This document shows, piece after piece, positions 1 to 6,396 of a DNA stretch of 26,172 nucleotides. The position numbers and the translations under genes are program-made. The first letter of the stretch is position 1, and each line of letters opens with the position of its first letter. The DNA comes from a virus, in the IMG/VR virus record IMGVR_UViG_3300037504_000492, positions 1 through 26,172 of that record. One strand, given 5' to 3'. The notes below the pieces were generated by a model. It had not been told where the DNA came from and ran no database searches. It saw nothing but the letters and a program-made list of their open reading frames with translations.

Positions 1-122
1 TTTATTAAAGAAGTGTCGAAACTTGGCACTTGAAAATGAATATATGCATAATATTCATACAATTCACATTTTGCGGTTTGTAAAGACATTACAAACAATG
101 CTATTAAAGTTATTTTTTTCAT
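1..122 (-). CDS. Secreted protein, 5' part only (copy of the T9SS-type secreted protein at 10975-11751)
   Basis: Only the first 40 codons lie in the window; the gene runs off the left edge. It starts MKKITLIALF, a Lys-Lys N-terminus followed by a hydrophobic stretch typical of a Sec signal peptide. The predicted 40 residues equal those of the protein encoded at 10975-11751 except Ile4 for Leu4. The DNA is almost identical to 11630-11751, so the copy is recent or kept alike by recombination. The start follows the same leader used by four other genes here. By analogy the product would be exported to the periplasm and perhaps the cell surface, but its C-terminus cannot be seen, so it may differ from the complete copy. 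Confidence 0.85.
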   Translation of the reverse strand, partial: MKKITLIALFVMSLQTAKCELYEYYAYIHFQVPSFDTSLI

Positions 123-144
123 AATCTTGTGTTTTTGGTTAATT
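123..144 (-). promoter_or_regulatory. Shared A-rich translation leader, copy 1
   Basis: Read on the minus strand, an AACCAAAAACACAAGATT element directly abuts the ATG. Five genes here carry a version of it (starts at 122, 713, 1421, 11751 and 12119), with consensus AACCTAAAAACRCAARATT. No gene of the replication or tail blocks carries it. It has no Shine-Dalgarno motif and looks like an unstructured A-rich initiation region of the Bacteroidetes kind. Confidence 0.6.
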
Positions 145-168
145 AATCCTGCGAAAACCCAAAGGATT
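145..168 (-). promoter_or_regulatory. Shrunken hairpin, third member of the cassette hairpin set
   Basis: A perfect 6-bp stem (AATCCT/AGGATT) encloses a 12-nt loop, between the stop of the 171-713 gene and the secreted-protein leader. It sits exactly where the complete 42-nt hairpin sits in the other cassette (11777-11818) and keeps its outer arms and a GCGAAAACCC remnant. I read it as a version that lost the GC-rich core. Confidence 0.5.
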
Positions 169-170
169 CG

Positions 171-713
171 TTATAAGTTAAAATGTTCAATTTTTATAAC
201 ATTTCTTACTATATCTGCAGCTTGTTGCAGTTTTCCTTTTCTTGTAGCAGCAGCATAAGTAGCATAATAATCAGCAAAATAAACAGCCTCAGCAGCAACC
301 TTAGAAGTAGCCTTAGAAGCAGCCTCAGCAGCATAATAATTAGCAACATCAGGAGTAGTAGCAACATAAACAGCATCAGCAGCAACCTTAGCAGCAGCAT
401 CAGCATCAGCAGCAAATTCTTTTAATTCTTTTTTGCTTATTTTCCCTTCTCCGTAAGAAATAGCAGCTTCTACAGCCTTAATGCTTCTTTCATCTTTCAT
501 CAAATGCTTAACCGTTTCTGCACATTTCCCATTTACAAGTGTTAATAATTTTACATCATCAGGATTTGTTTTAGCGAAGAGCCACAGCAGCCAATCGCCT
601 CTCTTACACTCCTCATAAACCTCTTGCCATGATGACTTTGTCTCTGCCCATTTAATCGCTTTATCGCAAGCGTTTAGTGATTTTAATTTTTTTATAAATT
701 TTTCTTTGTCCAT
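171..713 (-). CDS. Ala-rich protein resembling Imm5-like putative immunity proteins
   Basis: A 180-aa protein. Its N-terminal half carries a pattern I associate with a family annotated as putative immunity protein (Imm5-like): an AC-x-A-x(3)-W start near residue 15, then a Trp/Cys-rich block with ECKRGDWLLWL at 35-45, then a conserved cysteine at 64 and a DER motif at 74-76. The C-terminal half (100-157) is Ala-rich with a duplicated ten-residue unit, KVAADAVYVA at 109-118 and KVAAEAVYFA at 138-147, and is probably helical. There is no signal peptide or membrane segment, so the product should be cytoplasmic. It starts right after the shared leader and follows the 819-1421 gene with a hairpin between them. 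The immunity role is a family-level guess from memory; no toxin gene is visible. Confidence 0.75.
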   Translation of the reverse strand: MDKEKFIKKLKSLNACDKAIKWAETKSSWQEVYEECKRGDWLLWLFAKTNPDDVKLLTLVNGKCAETVKHLMKDERSIKAVEAAISYGEGKISKKELKEFAADADAAAKVAADAVYVATTPDVANYYAAEAASKATSKVAAEAVYFADYYATYAAATRKGKLQQAADIVRNVIKIEHFNL

Positions 714-733
714 AATCTTGCGTTTTTAGGTTA
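714..733 (-). promoter_or_regulatory. Shared A-rich translation leader, copy 2
   Basis: Leader AACCTAAAAACGCAAGATT abuts the ATG at 713. This copy contains CGCAAG (717-722), identical to the 3' arm of the hairpin at 770-811, so that hairpin's 5' arm could pair with either. Confidence 0.6.
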
Positions 734-769
734 ATAATTAAATATTGTTTTTTAAAATTTTTTAATAAT

Positions 770-811
770 CTTGCGAAACCCCTACTCACCGTAGCTTTCG
801 GGGAACGCAAG
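770..811 (-). promoter_or_regulatory. 42-nt GC-rich hairpin, left copy
   Basis: On the minus strand CTTGCG (806-811) pairs with CGCAAG (770-775), and inside this CCCC (800-803) pairs with GGGG (779-782), leaving a 17-nt loop region. It differs from the hairpin at 11777-11818 at only two loop positions. It lies just after the stop at 819 and before the next gene's leader. No U-run follows on the minus strand, so it is not a classic terminator in the direction of transcription. A moderately T-rich stretch follows on the plus strand. It may be an attenuator, an mRNA-processing or stability element, or a terminator for plus-strand transcripts. Confidence 0.7.
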
Positions 812-818
812 AGTTTTG

Positions 819-1421
819 TTATTTGTAATAGTTATTTTGATCATCAACAAAGACTATATCGCCTTCATCGTCCTGGTAAGCACCTGTGATGCTATCAAAT
901 ATTTGTTTTATATCGTTTCTTAAATCGTTGTAAGATATGAATTTAACAATCTTGTCGCTTTCTTCGTCTTCATACACTGCAATTCGGACGTCTTCATCGA
1001 AAAAATCTTCAATTTCGATGATTAGATTATAGCAATTATCATTATATTCTCCAGATTCAGCCAGCTCTTTGATTTCTGTTAGATAATAATCAAACAAATC
1101 GTATACTTTATATTCTTTGTAAAGTTTTTTTTCTCGCTCTGTCAATTCGTCTACACTGTCATATCCTAACAAATCAGCGACCATATCCCATTCAACAGAC
1201 CAGGGTTCGACTCCTATTAGTTCTATAAATCCTGGTTTATGCGAGTTGTTATAAGACAAGTCGCCTGAATGTACCTTCCCGGATTTTTCGACATAGATAG
1301 GTATTCTCCACCATGACCACGGAAAGTTAAATGCTTTTTTGATTCCTTCTTCAAGTACTTCTCTTAATTGATCCTCATCAATTACGATTTTTTGTTGTTT
1401 TGTGATTTCTTGTGTTTTCAT
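819..1421 (-). CDS. Hypothetical acidic protein, cassette gene
   Basis: A 200-aa protein that I do not recognise. The start at 1421 (MKTQEITKQQ) is chosen because it follows the shared leader and lies downstream of the promoter at 1467-1498; a 25-residue longer reading would begin upstream of the promoter's expected transcription start. The protein is acidic, with Glu/Asp-rich stretches and an aromatic patch (FPWSWWRIPIYV, about residues 33-44). It has no signal peptide or membrane segment. It holds the position that the winged-helix-like gene (11844-12119) holds in the other cassette, but the two proteins are unrelated by eye. This fits a conserved expression cassette with exchangeable cargo. 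Confidence 0.8.
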   Translation of the reverse strand: MKTQEITKQQKIVIDEDQLREVLEEGIKKAFNFPWSWWRIPIYVEKSGKVHSGDLSYNNSHKPGFIELIGVEPWSVEWDMVADLLGYDSVDELTEREKKLYKEYKVYDLFDYYLTEIKELAESGEYNDNCYNLIIEIEDFFDEDVRIAVYEDEESDKIVKFISYNDLRNDIKQIFDSITGAYQDDEGDIVFVDDQNNYYK

Positions 1422-1442
1422 TTTTTTGCGTTTTTTAGGTTT
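1422..1442 (-). promoter_or_regulatory. Shared leader, copy 3
   Basis: An AACCTAAAAAACGCAAAAAA version of the leader directly abuts the ATG at 1421. It fixes the start codon of the 200-aa gene. Confidence 0.55.
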
Positions 1443-1466
1443 AAATAATATTAAATTAATACAATA

Positions 1467-1498
1467 CAAATATAATACTTTTTTATATAAAAACAAAA
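1467..1498 (-). promoter_or_regulatory. Bacteroidetes-type promoter, left copy
   Basis: On the minus strand TTTTG (1494-1498), 19 nt, then TATATTTG (1467-1474). This matches the Bacteroidetes primary-sigma consensus (TTTG, 19-21 nt, TAnnTTTG). Initiation would fall near 1460, giving a leader of about 40 nt before the ATG at 1421. It should drive the 200-aa gene and, by read-through of the hairpin, the immunity-like and secreted-protein genes. Confidence 0.8.
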
Positions 1499-1506
1499 TA
1501 TTTTTG

Positions 1507-1549
1507 CAATTATTTTTAAAAAAAATATAAAAAAATTTATAAATTATTG
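1507..1549. promoter_or_regulatory. AT-rich inverted repeat upstream of the promoter, left copy
   Basis: An imperfect dyad: CAATTATTTTTAAA (from 1507) mirrors TTTATAAATTATTG (to 1549) with two mismatches. It lies just upstream of the -33 element and is preserved in the other copy (12205-12247). It could be an operator or UP-like element, or an AT-rich terminator for the preceding gene; its weak pairing makes the terminator reading less likely. Confidence 0.35.
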
Positions 1550-1557
1550 ATTAATAG

Positions 1558-2115
1558 TTAAATAAGGTTTTTAAAAAAATCTTCCGGCAATTCTCTTTTA
1601 ATATTGTTTATATTGGTGTGTATCTTAAATGTTTTTTCATTCTCTTTACAAAGAATAATAACAAGATTATTTACATAATCTAAATGTAATACTTTTCCTT
1701 TATATTCTACCCCTTTGTCTCTACAAATAACATCAGTTCCTTTATAAAAGAAATATGTCTTATCCCAATTCCCTTTTGTTTTTAGTTGATAATCGTCCCT
1801 ATAGTCAAAATTAGGAATACCCCAACTTTGTAAAAATTTTTCATATATGTATATATTCTTTCGTTGTTCATTATTAAATATACTTGGAAAACTCTGTTTT
1901 AAAGAAATTGATTCAATCTTTTCTCTCTTTTTTTGACATATATCTTTAAATTTTTTTTTATCTTTTTCTCTTTTCCAAAGTTTATAACGTGTGTAATAAC
2001 TTAAATACTCAATCTGTAATCTTGTAAAAAGATCAGAAATAGTCAAATCCCTACTTTTTCTTAATTCCATTTTTAAATTGTCAAAACTTTCACCGAATCT
2101 TTTAAATAAAAACAT
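1558..2115 (-). CDS. Hypothetical protein with a C-terminal KOW/SH3-like segment, overlaps primase
   Basis: A 185-aa basic protein starting 14 nt inside the end of the primase gene, so it is probably translationally coupled to it. Residues about 20-95 are Lys/Arg/Glu-rich and probably helical. The C-terminal 60 residues (from about 122) read like a small beta barrel of KOW/Tudor type, with GTDVICRDKG, YKGKV and alternating hydrophobic strands ending in KTFKIH. I do not recognise the family. The position suggests a replication or gene-expression accessory. A second possible start is Met16 (2070). Its last codons lie inside repeat P. Confidence 0.7.
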   Translation of the reverse strand: MFLFKRFGESFDNLKMELRKSRDLTISDLFTRLQIEYLSYYTRYKLWKREKDKKKFKDICQKKREKIESISLKQSFPSIFNNEQRKNIYIYEKFLQSWGIPNFDYRDDYQLKTKGNWDKTYFFYKGTDVICRDKGVEYKGKVLHLDYVNNLVIILCKENEKTFKIHTNINNIKRELPEDFFKNLI

Positions 2116-3094
2116 CCAAACGATTTTTATAAAAATAATAAAAATTTTTTGAATTTTTTATAATACTTTTTAAATAATCCTTCGATGAGTCTCCTGCATC
2201 AATTTCTTCTTGTTTAAACTCTCCCACTCTTAAATCATAATCTTTCAATTCCCATCCACACCTTTTTACTTGCGAATTTGTTCCAAAATCATACAATATT
2301 ATTATTTTTTCTACATTTGTTTTTCTTATTAAAGCTGCTTGATGTTCAGAAACATAATTACCAAAAGTATAGCAGCATTTAATTTCCTCATTATCGTACA
2401 ACCCTAACTGTTTATTAACATTAGCGCAATCAAAAAGCCCTTCCACAAGATATAACTCTTTAGTGTTCTCTGTTATCTCATCATACCCACCTAAAATCTT
2501 TTCAAAATCGGTATTGTTACTATTCCTATATCTCAATTTTAATGTTTCCTTATTTTCTTTAAATCTTCTAAAATTGTCTTTGTGCCACTCTTTACTATTC
2601 TTACTTCTTGCAAGCCATCCAACTAATTTATTTTCTTGATATAATAGAAAAATTAAGTATTTTTTTAATCTTATATCCTCACTAACCCCCACTTTATATT
2701 TATTATACTGAATAGGCTCCCACCCTCTGCTGTCTAAATATTCGTCATAATATATCCTCCTGTATTTAAAAGGTTTTTCCTTTTCTTCCAATCCTCCAAC
2801 TTCTACTTTTCTATTATATATCTCAAATGAATTTTCTAATTTTTCTTCAATAGGTTTTGAATAATACTCACCTTCTATCAGGTCACCTCTCCCTATTTCT
2901 TTTAAATACTTGTTTAGAGAAATACCTTCATGTTCATAAAAACAATGAACAACTCCTCCTTTGTTAGTAAATAATATTCCGATTTTATCACTTCTTCCAC
3001 ACAAAGGGCACTTAATATTAGAAGAAGACATCCACCCTTTAGAACCAAAAGGCTTTAAATTAAACTCTTTTACAATTCGTTCTTTATTAATCAA
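2102..3094 (-). CDS. DnaG-like primase (zinc finger plus divergent TOPRIM)
   Basis: A 330-aa protein that would lay down RNA primers for phage DNA replication. A zinc-finger-like region near the N-terminus has C29-x2-C32 and C51-x3-H55, resembling the CHC2 primase finger. A TOPRIM-like region near the C-terminus shows the glutamate motif LYLVEGLFD, a central TFGN and an IIILYDFGTN strand, followed by a DAGDSSKDYL segment like the KDPDEYL stretch of phage primases. The usual Asp-x-Asp of TOPRIM reads Asp-Phe-Gly here, so one metal-binding acid is missing or displaced. The start codon is probably TTG at 3094: a stop lies two codons upstream and the next ATG (codon 22) is close to the zinc finger. 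It lies downstream of the helicase. Confidence 0.85.
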   Translation of the reverse strand: MINKERIVKEFNLKPFGSKGWMSSSNIKCPLCGRSDKIGILFTNKGGVVHCFYEHEGISLNKYLKEIGRGDLIEGEYYSKPIEEKLENSFEIYNRKVEVGGLEEKEKPFKYRRIYYDEYLDSRGWEPIQYNKYKVGVSEDIRLKKYLIFLLYQENKLVGWLARSKNSKEWHKDNFRRFKENKETLKLRYRNSNNTDFEKILGGYDEITENTKELYLVEGLFDCANVNKQLGLYDNEEIKCCYTFGNYVSEHQAALIRKTNVEKIIILYDFGTNSQVKRCGWELKDYDLRVGEFKQEEIDAGDSSKDYLKSIIKNSKNFYYFYKNRLDVFI

Positions 3095-3154
3095 AATTTA
3101 ATATTAGTTTAATATTGAATTAATGGTTTTTTAATATTTTTACAAACAAAAAAA

Positions 3155-3295
3155 ATGAAAAAATTATTTACATTATTTGCTACCATTTTTCTCTTTTCTT
3201 GCTCAGTCAAAAAACAACCTTCAAACTTCCCAAAAAATTTCAAGGAAGCTGAAATTTATATTGAAAATCAATTTGAAAAAGATTATCCACTATAA
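3155..3295 (+). CDS. Small lipoprotein (46 aa), the only plus-strand gene
   Basis: This short frame encodes MKKLFTLFATIFLFSC followed by SVKKQPSNF and ends in KDYPL and TAA. The N-terminus is a good lipoprotein signal: two lysines, a hydrophobic core, and lipobox LFSC with Cys16. The mature peptide would be about 31 residues and mildly charged. The residues after the cysteine (SVKKQ) lack the acidic surface-export signal of Bacteroidetes lipoproteins, so it would probably stay on the periplasmic side. An A-rich stretch with ACAAAC precedes the ATG. It converges with the helicase gene and overlaps its last 6 nt. I found no clear promoter. A phage-borne small lipoprotein suggests superinfection exclusion, as with T5 Llp, but this is inference. 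Confidence 0.65.
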   Translation: MKKLFTLFATIFLFSCSVKKQPSNFPKNFKEAEIYIENQFEKDYPL

Positions 3296-4690
3296 TTTAC
3301 CTTTCTTACCTCTTATCTTTCTGACTGTATTTATAGTTTGATCTAATTCTTTTGTTCTTTGGGGGTCATAAAACCTTCCATGATCATAATTTGTTGCTAT
3401 CTTAATGCTTCTGTTCTTAATCGGATAGTTTCTTAATTTATCAAAATACAACCTCATCACATCTTGCTCTTTTTCTGCTTCTGTTTGATTAAAAGTAATT
3501 GAATAACTAAAAGAGTTAAATAGGTTTTTAGCGCCTGAAATATTATTTCTTGTCATATGCCAAGTTGGATCATTCCATTGTTCTTTAGGAACATTGTCTG
3601 CTTGATCCACAGTCAACACCCTTGTTGACAATTGAGTTGCAATGTTCTTAATCTTTTGCGCTGAATTTTCTTTCTTTTTCTTAATTGCTTCTGTAGATAT
3701 TCCATATTTGTTGCTGTCCCCTGGGTGTAACAAATCAATACTGTCAATTAATATAACATCAGGATATTTACCATTTATTTTGTAAAAATCTTCTCCTAAT
3801 TTCAAAATATCTTTACAAGAAGCCTCATCAAACATCTCAAATGCGTAAATATGTACATCCCGTTTTTTTTGTTGCATTTGGTGTGATATTTTTAATAGTT
3901 TTTTTAAAACATCACTATCAATATCTGCATACTTAACGGCCGGATACTTTAATGCAGTCCAGACCTGTGTATACTTATCAAAACATTCTTTTTTACTTCC
4001 TTCTAATTGTACATGCATCACATCATAACCTAACCTTGCTGCATATACTCCAGCATATTTTAAAAACGTTGACTTTCCAACTCCTGAACGGGTAAGTGCT
4101 ATAAATGTATCTCCTTCATCTATACCACCAAATATTGCTTCGTCTAACTCCTTAATTCCGGTTGGAACCTTATCTCTATCAAATTCCCCCGACTGTTTCT
4201 TTATTTCTTTTTCTTTAACATCTTCTTCAAAGTCTTCAAATAGTTTAATAAATCTTCCACTCTCACGTTTTAAATTAAAATTTACAATACTTTCACTTTC
4301 TTGCGCAGTAAGTTCAATTGCTTCATCTGATTTATCGTCATTATATAAATCAAATGTCTTTTTGTGAAGAATTTGAAACCTAACTTTCTTTATATAATCT
4401 TCAAGTTCAACTAAGAGTGTATCTATATTGATAAAATCACATTTTTTTATCTTTTCAAGATATTCTTGAACTTCCAGATCATTAGAATGTTGTTGACTTA
4501 CAAAACCATATGTTGGTAATTCGTTATTATTACTATAATAAGAGGATATTGATTTGTATATCTTCTTAATATAATCTGTCGGAATGTAATTGTACTTTAA
4601 ATGGTCTTGAGAAAGCTCTAAAATTTTTTTATTTGTAAAACAATATTTTAAAAGCTCTGCAAGGAAATCTTGAGTTAAATGTTGTGCCAT
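3290..4690 (-). CDS. DnaB-like replicative helicase
   Basis: A 466-aa RecA-fold helicase expected to unwind the phage replication fork and work with the primase. Residues 1-110 form an all-helical N-terminal region, then a linker. The ATPase domain begins around PTGIKELDEAIFGG (176-189), which is the typical DnaB entry into Walker A, here RSGVGKST at 201-208. Walker B is DVILIDS at 311-317. A later ISGAKNLFN segment and an RNYPIKNRSI stretch fit the downstream RecA motifs and arginine-finger region. The size matches the DnaB family (about 450-470 aa). It lies between TerL (47 nt upstream) and the primase. Confidence 0.93.
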   Translation of the reverse strand: MAQHLTQDFLAELLKYCFTNKKILELSQDHLKYNYIPTDYIKKIYKSISSYYSNNNELPTYGFVSQQHSNDLEVQEYLEKIKKCDFINIDTLLVELEDYIKKVRFQILHKKTFDLYNDDKSDEAIELTAQESESIVNFNLKRESGRFIKLFEDFEEDVKEKEIKKQSGEFDRDKVPTGIKELDEAIFGGIDEGDTFIALTRSGVGKSTFLKYAGVYAARLGYDVMHVQLEGSKKECFDKYTQVWTALKYPAVKYADIDSDVLKKLLKISHQMQQKKRDVHIYAFEMFDEASCKDILKLGEDFYKINGKYPDVILIDSIDLLHPGDSNKYGISTEAIKKKKENSAQKIKNIATQLSTRVLTVDQADNVPKEQWNDPTWHMTRNNISGAKNLFNSFSYSITFNQTEAEKEQDVMRLYFDKLRNYPIKNRSIKIATNYDHGRFYDPQRTKELDQTINTVRKIRGKKGKL

Positions 4691-4737
4691 TTACAAATTT
4701 TTAAAAATATAAAATTAATAAATTCTATTATATATAA

Positions 4738-6396
4738 CTATATATAATATGCTTTTAATTGTTTTTTCTCTCGTAAGTCACTAAGCGCAAAGAATGAACT
4801 CATCACTCCATCATCTGTTGCCCTTGCGCTTTCTAATTTACCAGAATCTTCAAGGTAAGTTATTGAATTAAATTCACCACAAAGCCAATTAGTTGTTTCT
4901 TTACTTTTCCCTTCTTTATAAGGTAACTTAATTTCTCCCCTTTCAAACATTACAGATATAGAAGGAAGTCCTTCATAGCTGTTTTTCTTAACTTTAGACG
5001 TTGTTGTAAACTCTTCTATGTTTTTAACGCCCCTTTCTCTGACCAAGTCAGACAATATACTTTGGAAACCATTACTTTCAGCTACTATCTTGTTTGCTTT
5101 AAACATTTGATTTAAACGGCATATAACGTCTACTTGTTCACGATGACTTGCTCCCTGTTTACGCCAGACGTGCATCAAATAATATTTACCATCCCAATCC
5201 TTACCCCAAACAGTAAATACACTATAATCAGCCCCTATATTACCAGATATAGCAAAATCACACCCAATGACAACCCGTTTCATTTTTATTGAAAAAGATT
5301 CTATATTATTTACATAACTTACATTTTCCATTCCAATAAATGATTTTCTTAAATAATCGTATGGGAATATTGTTGAATTGTCTGTAACAGGAGAAACAAG
5401 ATACTCTCTTGAGAATACAAGACTCCCCAGTGATCTTTTTATATTCATTAAATGTTCAAAGTCAAAACCTCTTTCAGGTGCAAGAAGAGAACCGTCAGGA
5501 AAAATGGCAGGATATTCAAACACTTTAAACATTGAATCTTCTTTTAATTCTTGATATAAATCAAAATCATGGTAAGGTGTTCCTGTAACCAATAAATGCC
5601 CATATGGTTCAACAATAGATTTTATGGCTCCATAAAATATTTCATGGAATTTGTCTCTTTGTTCTTTGCTATAAAGACAACTTTCATCTAAAAAGTCATC
5701 AACGCAAACAGCTCCAACGTGAAGTCCCCTTATAAACCCACCGAATGTTCTAAACTCTAATGTAGCTCCAGATTTGACAGTTATTTTATCAATACCTAAC
5801 AACGAAAGTGAATCAGGCCTCATGTCTATTAACATATCATTCATTCTAATCTCTTCCGAGATTAATTTCATATGTTTTCTTGCTAACTTGCTTTCATTAG
5901 TTATTATTACAGTTTCTTTACTGTTCTTGTTATCTATAGTTTCTTTTTGTAAGAAATTTGGTCTTCTATGTCTCCATAGTCTCCATAAGGGAAACGAAAA
6001 ACACCCCTCATAACTCTTCCCATGCCCTCTACTTGCAAGTATAACACACCAGGGATACAATTGAATGATATTACCCCATTCAATATTTCTCCACCCCTGA
6101 TTGAAATTAGGAAGCATTGTTGTTTTAAAATAATTATAAGATAGCCTCTTCATTCCATCATCAAATGAATCTGTAAACTCAGAAAGTCCTTTAAATTCTG
6201 GCTTAAAAGTATCATTGCAATTAATAATACTATAAGTAGCGTGCATCATATCTTCTATAAGATCATTGATGTCTCCATCTCCACCCTCTAACAACTCATT
6301 TAAAGCAGTATCAGGTAAATTATCAACAATATCCATCGTTGACTCTAAAAGATTTCTAAGTTCCCTTTGTGTTAGTGCTTTATAATTCTTCCCCAT
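4738..6396 (-). CDS. terL: Terminase large subunit
   Basis: A 552-aa packaging motor and nuclease that translocates DNA into the prohead and cuts concatemers. The ATPase half has Walker A ASRGHGKS at 121-128, Walker B CVDDFLDE at 231-238 and coupling motif TGTP at 271-274. The RNase H-like nuclease half has Asp380 (GCDFA), Glu440 (VAESNG) and a C-terminal acidic pair at 528-529 (ATDDG), the expected three-acid layout. The gene starts 1 nt inside the stop of the exonuclease gene. It lies inside the replication block rather than beside head genes, and no small terminase subunit is recognisable in the window. Confidence 0.96.
   Translation of the reverse strand: MGKNYKALTQRELRNLLESTMDIVDNLPDTALNELLEGGDGDINDLIEDMMHATYSIINCNDTFKPEFKGLSEFTDSFDDGMKRLSYNYFKTTMLPNFNQGWRNIEWGNIIQLYPWCVILASRGHGKSYEGCFSFPLWRLWRHRRPNFLQKETIDNKNSKETVIITNESKLARKHMKLISEEIRMNDMLIDMRPDSLSLLGIDKITVKSGATLEFRTFGGFIRGLHVGAVCVDDFLDESCLYSKEQRDKFHEIFYGAIKSIVEPYGHLLVTGTPYHDFDLYQELKEDSMFKVFEYPAIFPDGSLLAPERGFDFEHLMNIKRSLGSLVFSREYLVSPVTDNSTIFPYDYLRKSFIGMENVSYVNNIESFSIKMKRVVIGCDFAISGNIGADYSVFTVWGKDWDGKYYLMHVWRKQGASHREQVDVICRLNQMFKANKIVAESNGFQSILSDLVRERGVKNIEEFTTTSKVKKNSYEGLPSISVMFERGEIKLPYKEGKSKETTNWLCGEFNSITYLEDSGKLESARATDDGVMSSFFALSDLREKKQLKAYYI

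Larger units (their letters stand above)
1..150. repeat. Direct repeat S, left copy (secreted-protein start plus leader)
   Basis: This stretch aligns without gaps to 11630-11779 with about two or three mismatches. It covers the first 122 bases of the secreted-protein gene and its leader. Similarity ends at the hairpin just upstream of the leader. The left limit of the repeat is outside the window. Confidence 0.95.
1428..1567. repeat. Direct repeat P, left copy (promoter region)
   Basis: A 140-bp segment nearly identical to 12126-12265, with a handful of substitutions and two compensating 1-nt indels. It includes a promoter (1467-1498), an AT-rich dyad (1507-1549) and, at its upstream edge, the last codons and stop of the preceding gene. 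The repeat therefore begins inside the end of the 1558-2115 coding region. Confidence 0.95.

Noticed and set aside
240-420. GCA-rich repeats that look like a tandem repeat array
   Set aside because: They encode Ala-rich repeats in frame; no regular unit with spacers, so not CRISPR or a satellite.
183-425. Plus-strand and alternate-frame readings rich in Ser or Leu
   Set aside because: They are shadows of the Ala-codon run in the 171-713 gene; their composition is artificial.
1422-1496. 25-residue N-terminal extension of the 200-aa protein
   Set aside because: It would start at or above the promoter's -7 region; the leader fixes the ATG at 1421.
2124-2150. AT-rich string also found near 19378-19405
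   Set aside because: Low-complexity A/T runs; one copy is inside the primase gene, so chance similarity is likely.
5774-6013. Plus-strand frame opposite terL
   Set aside because: Antisense shadow of a conserved gene, without start context.
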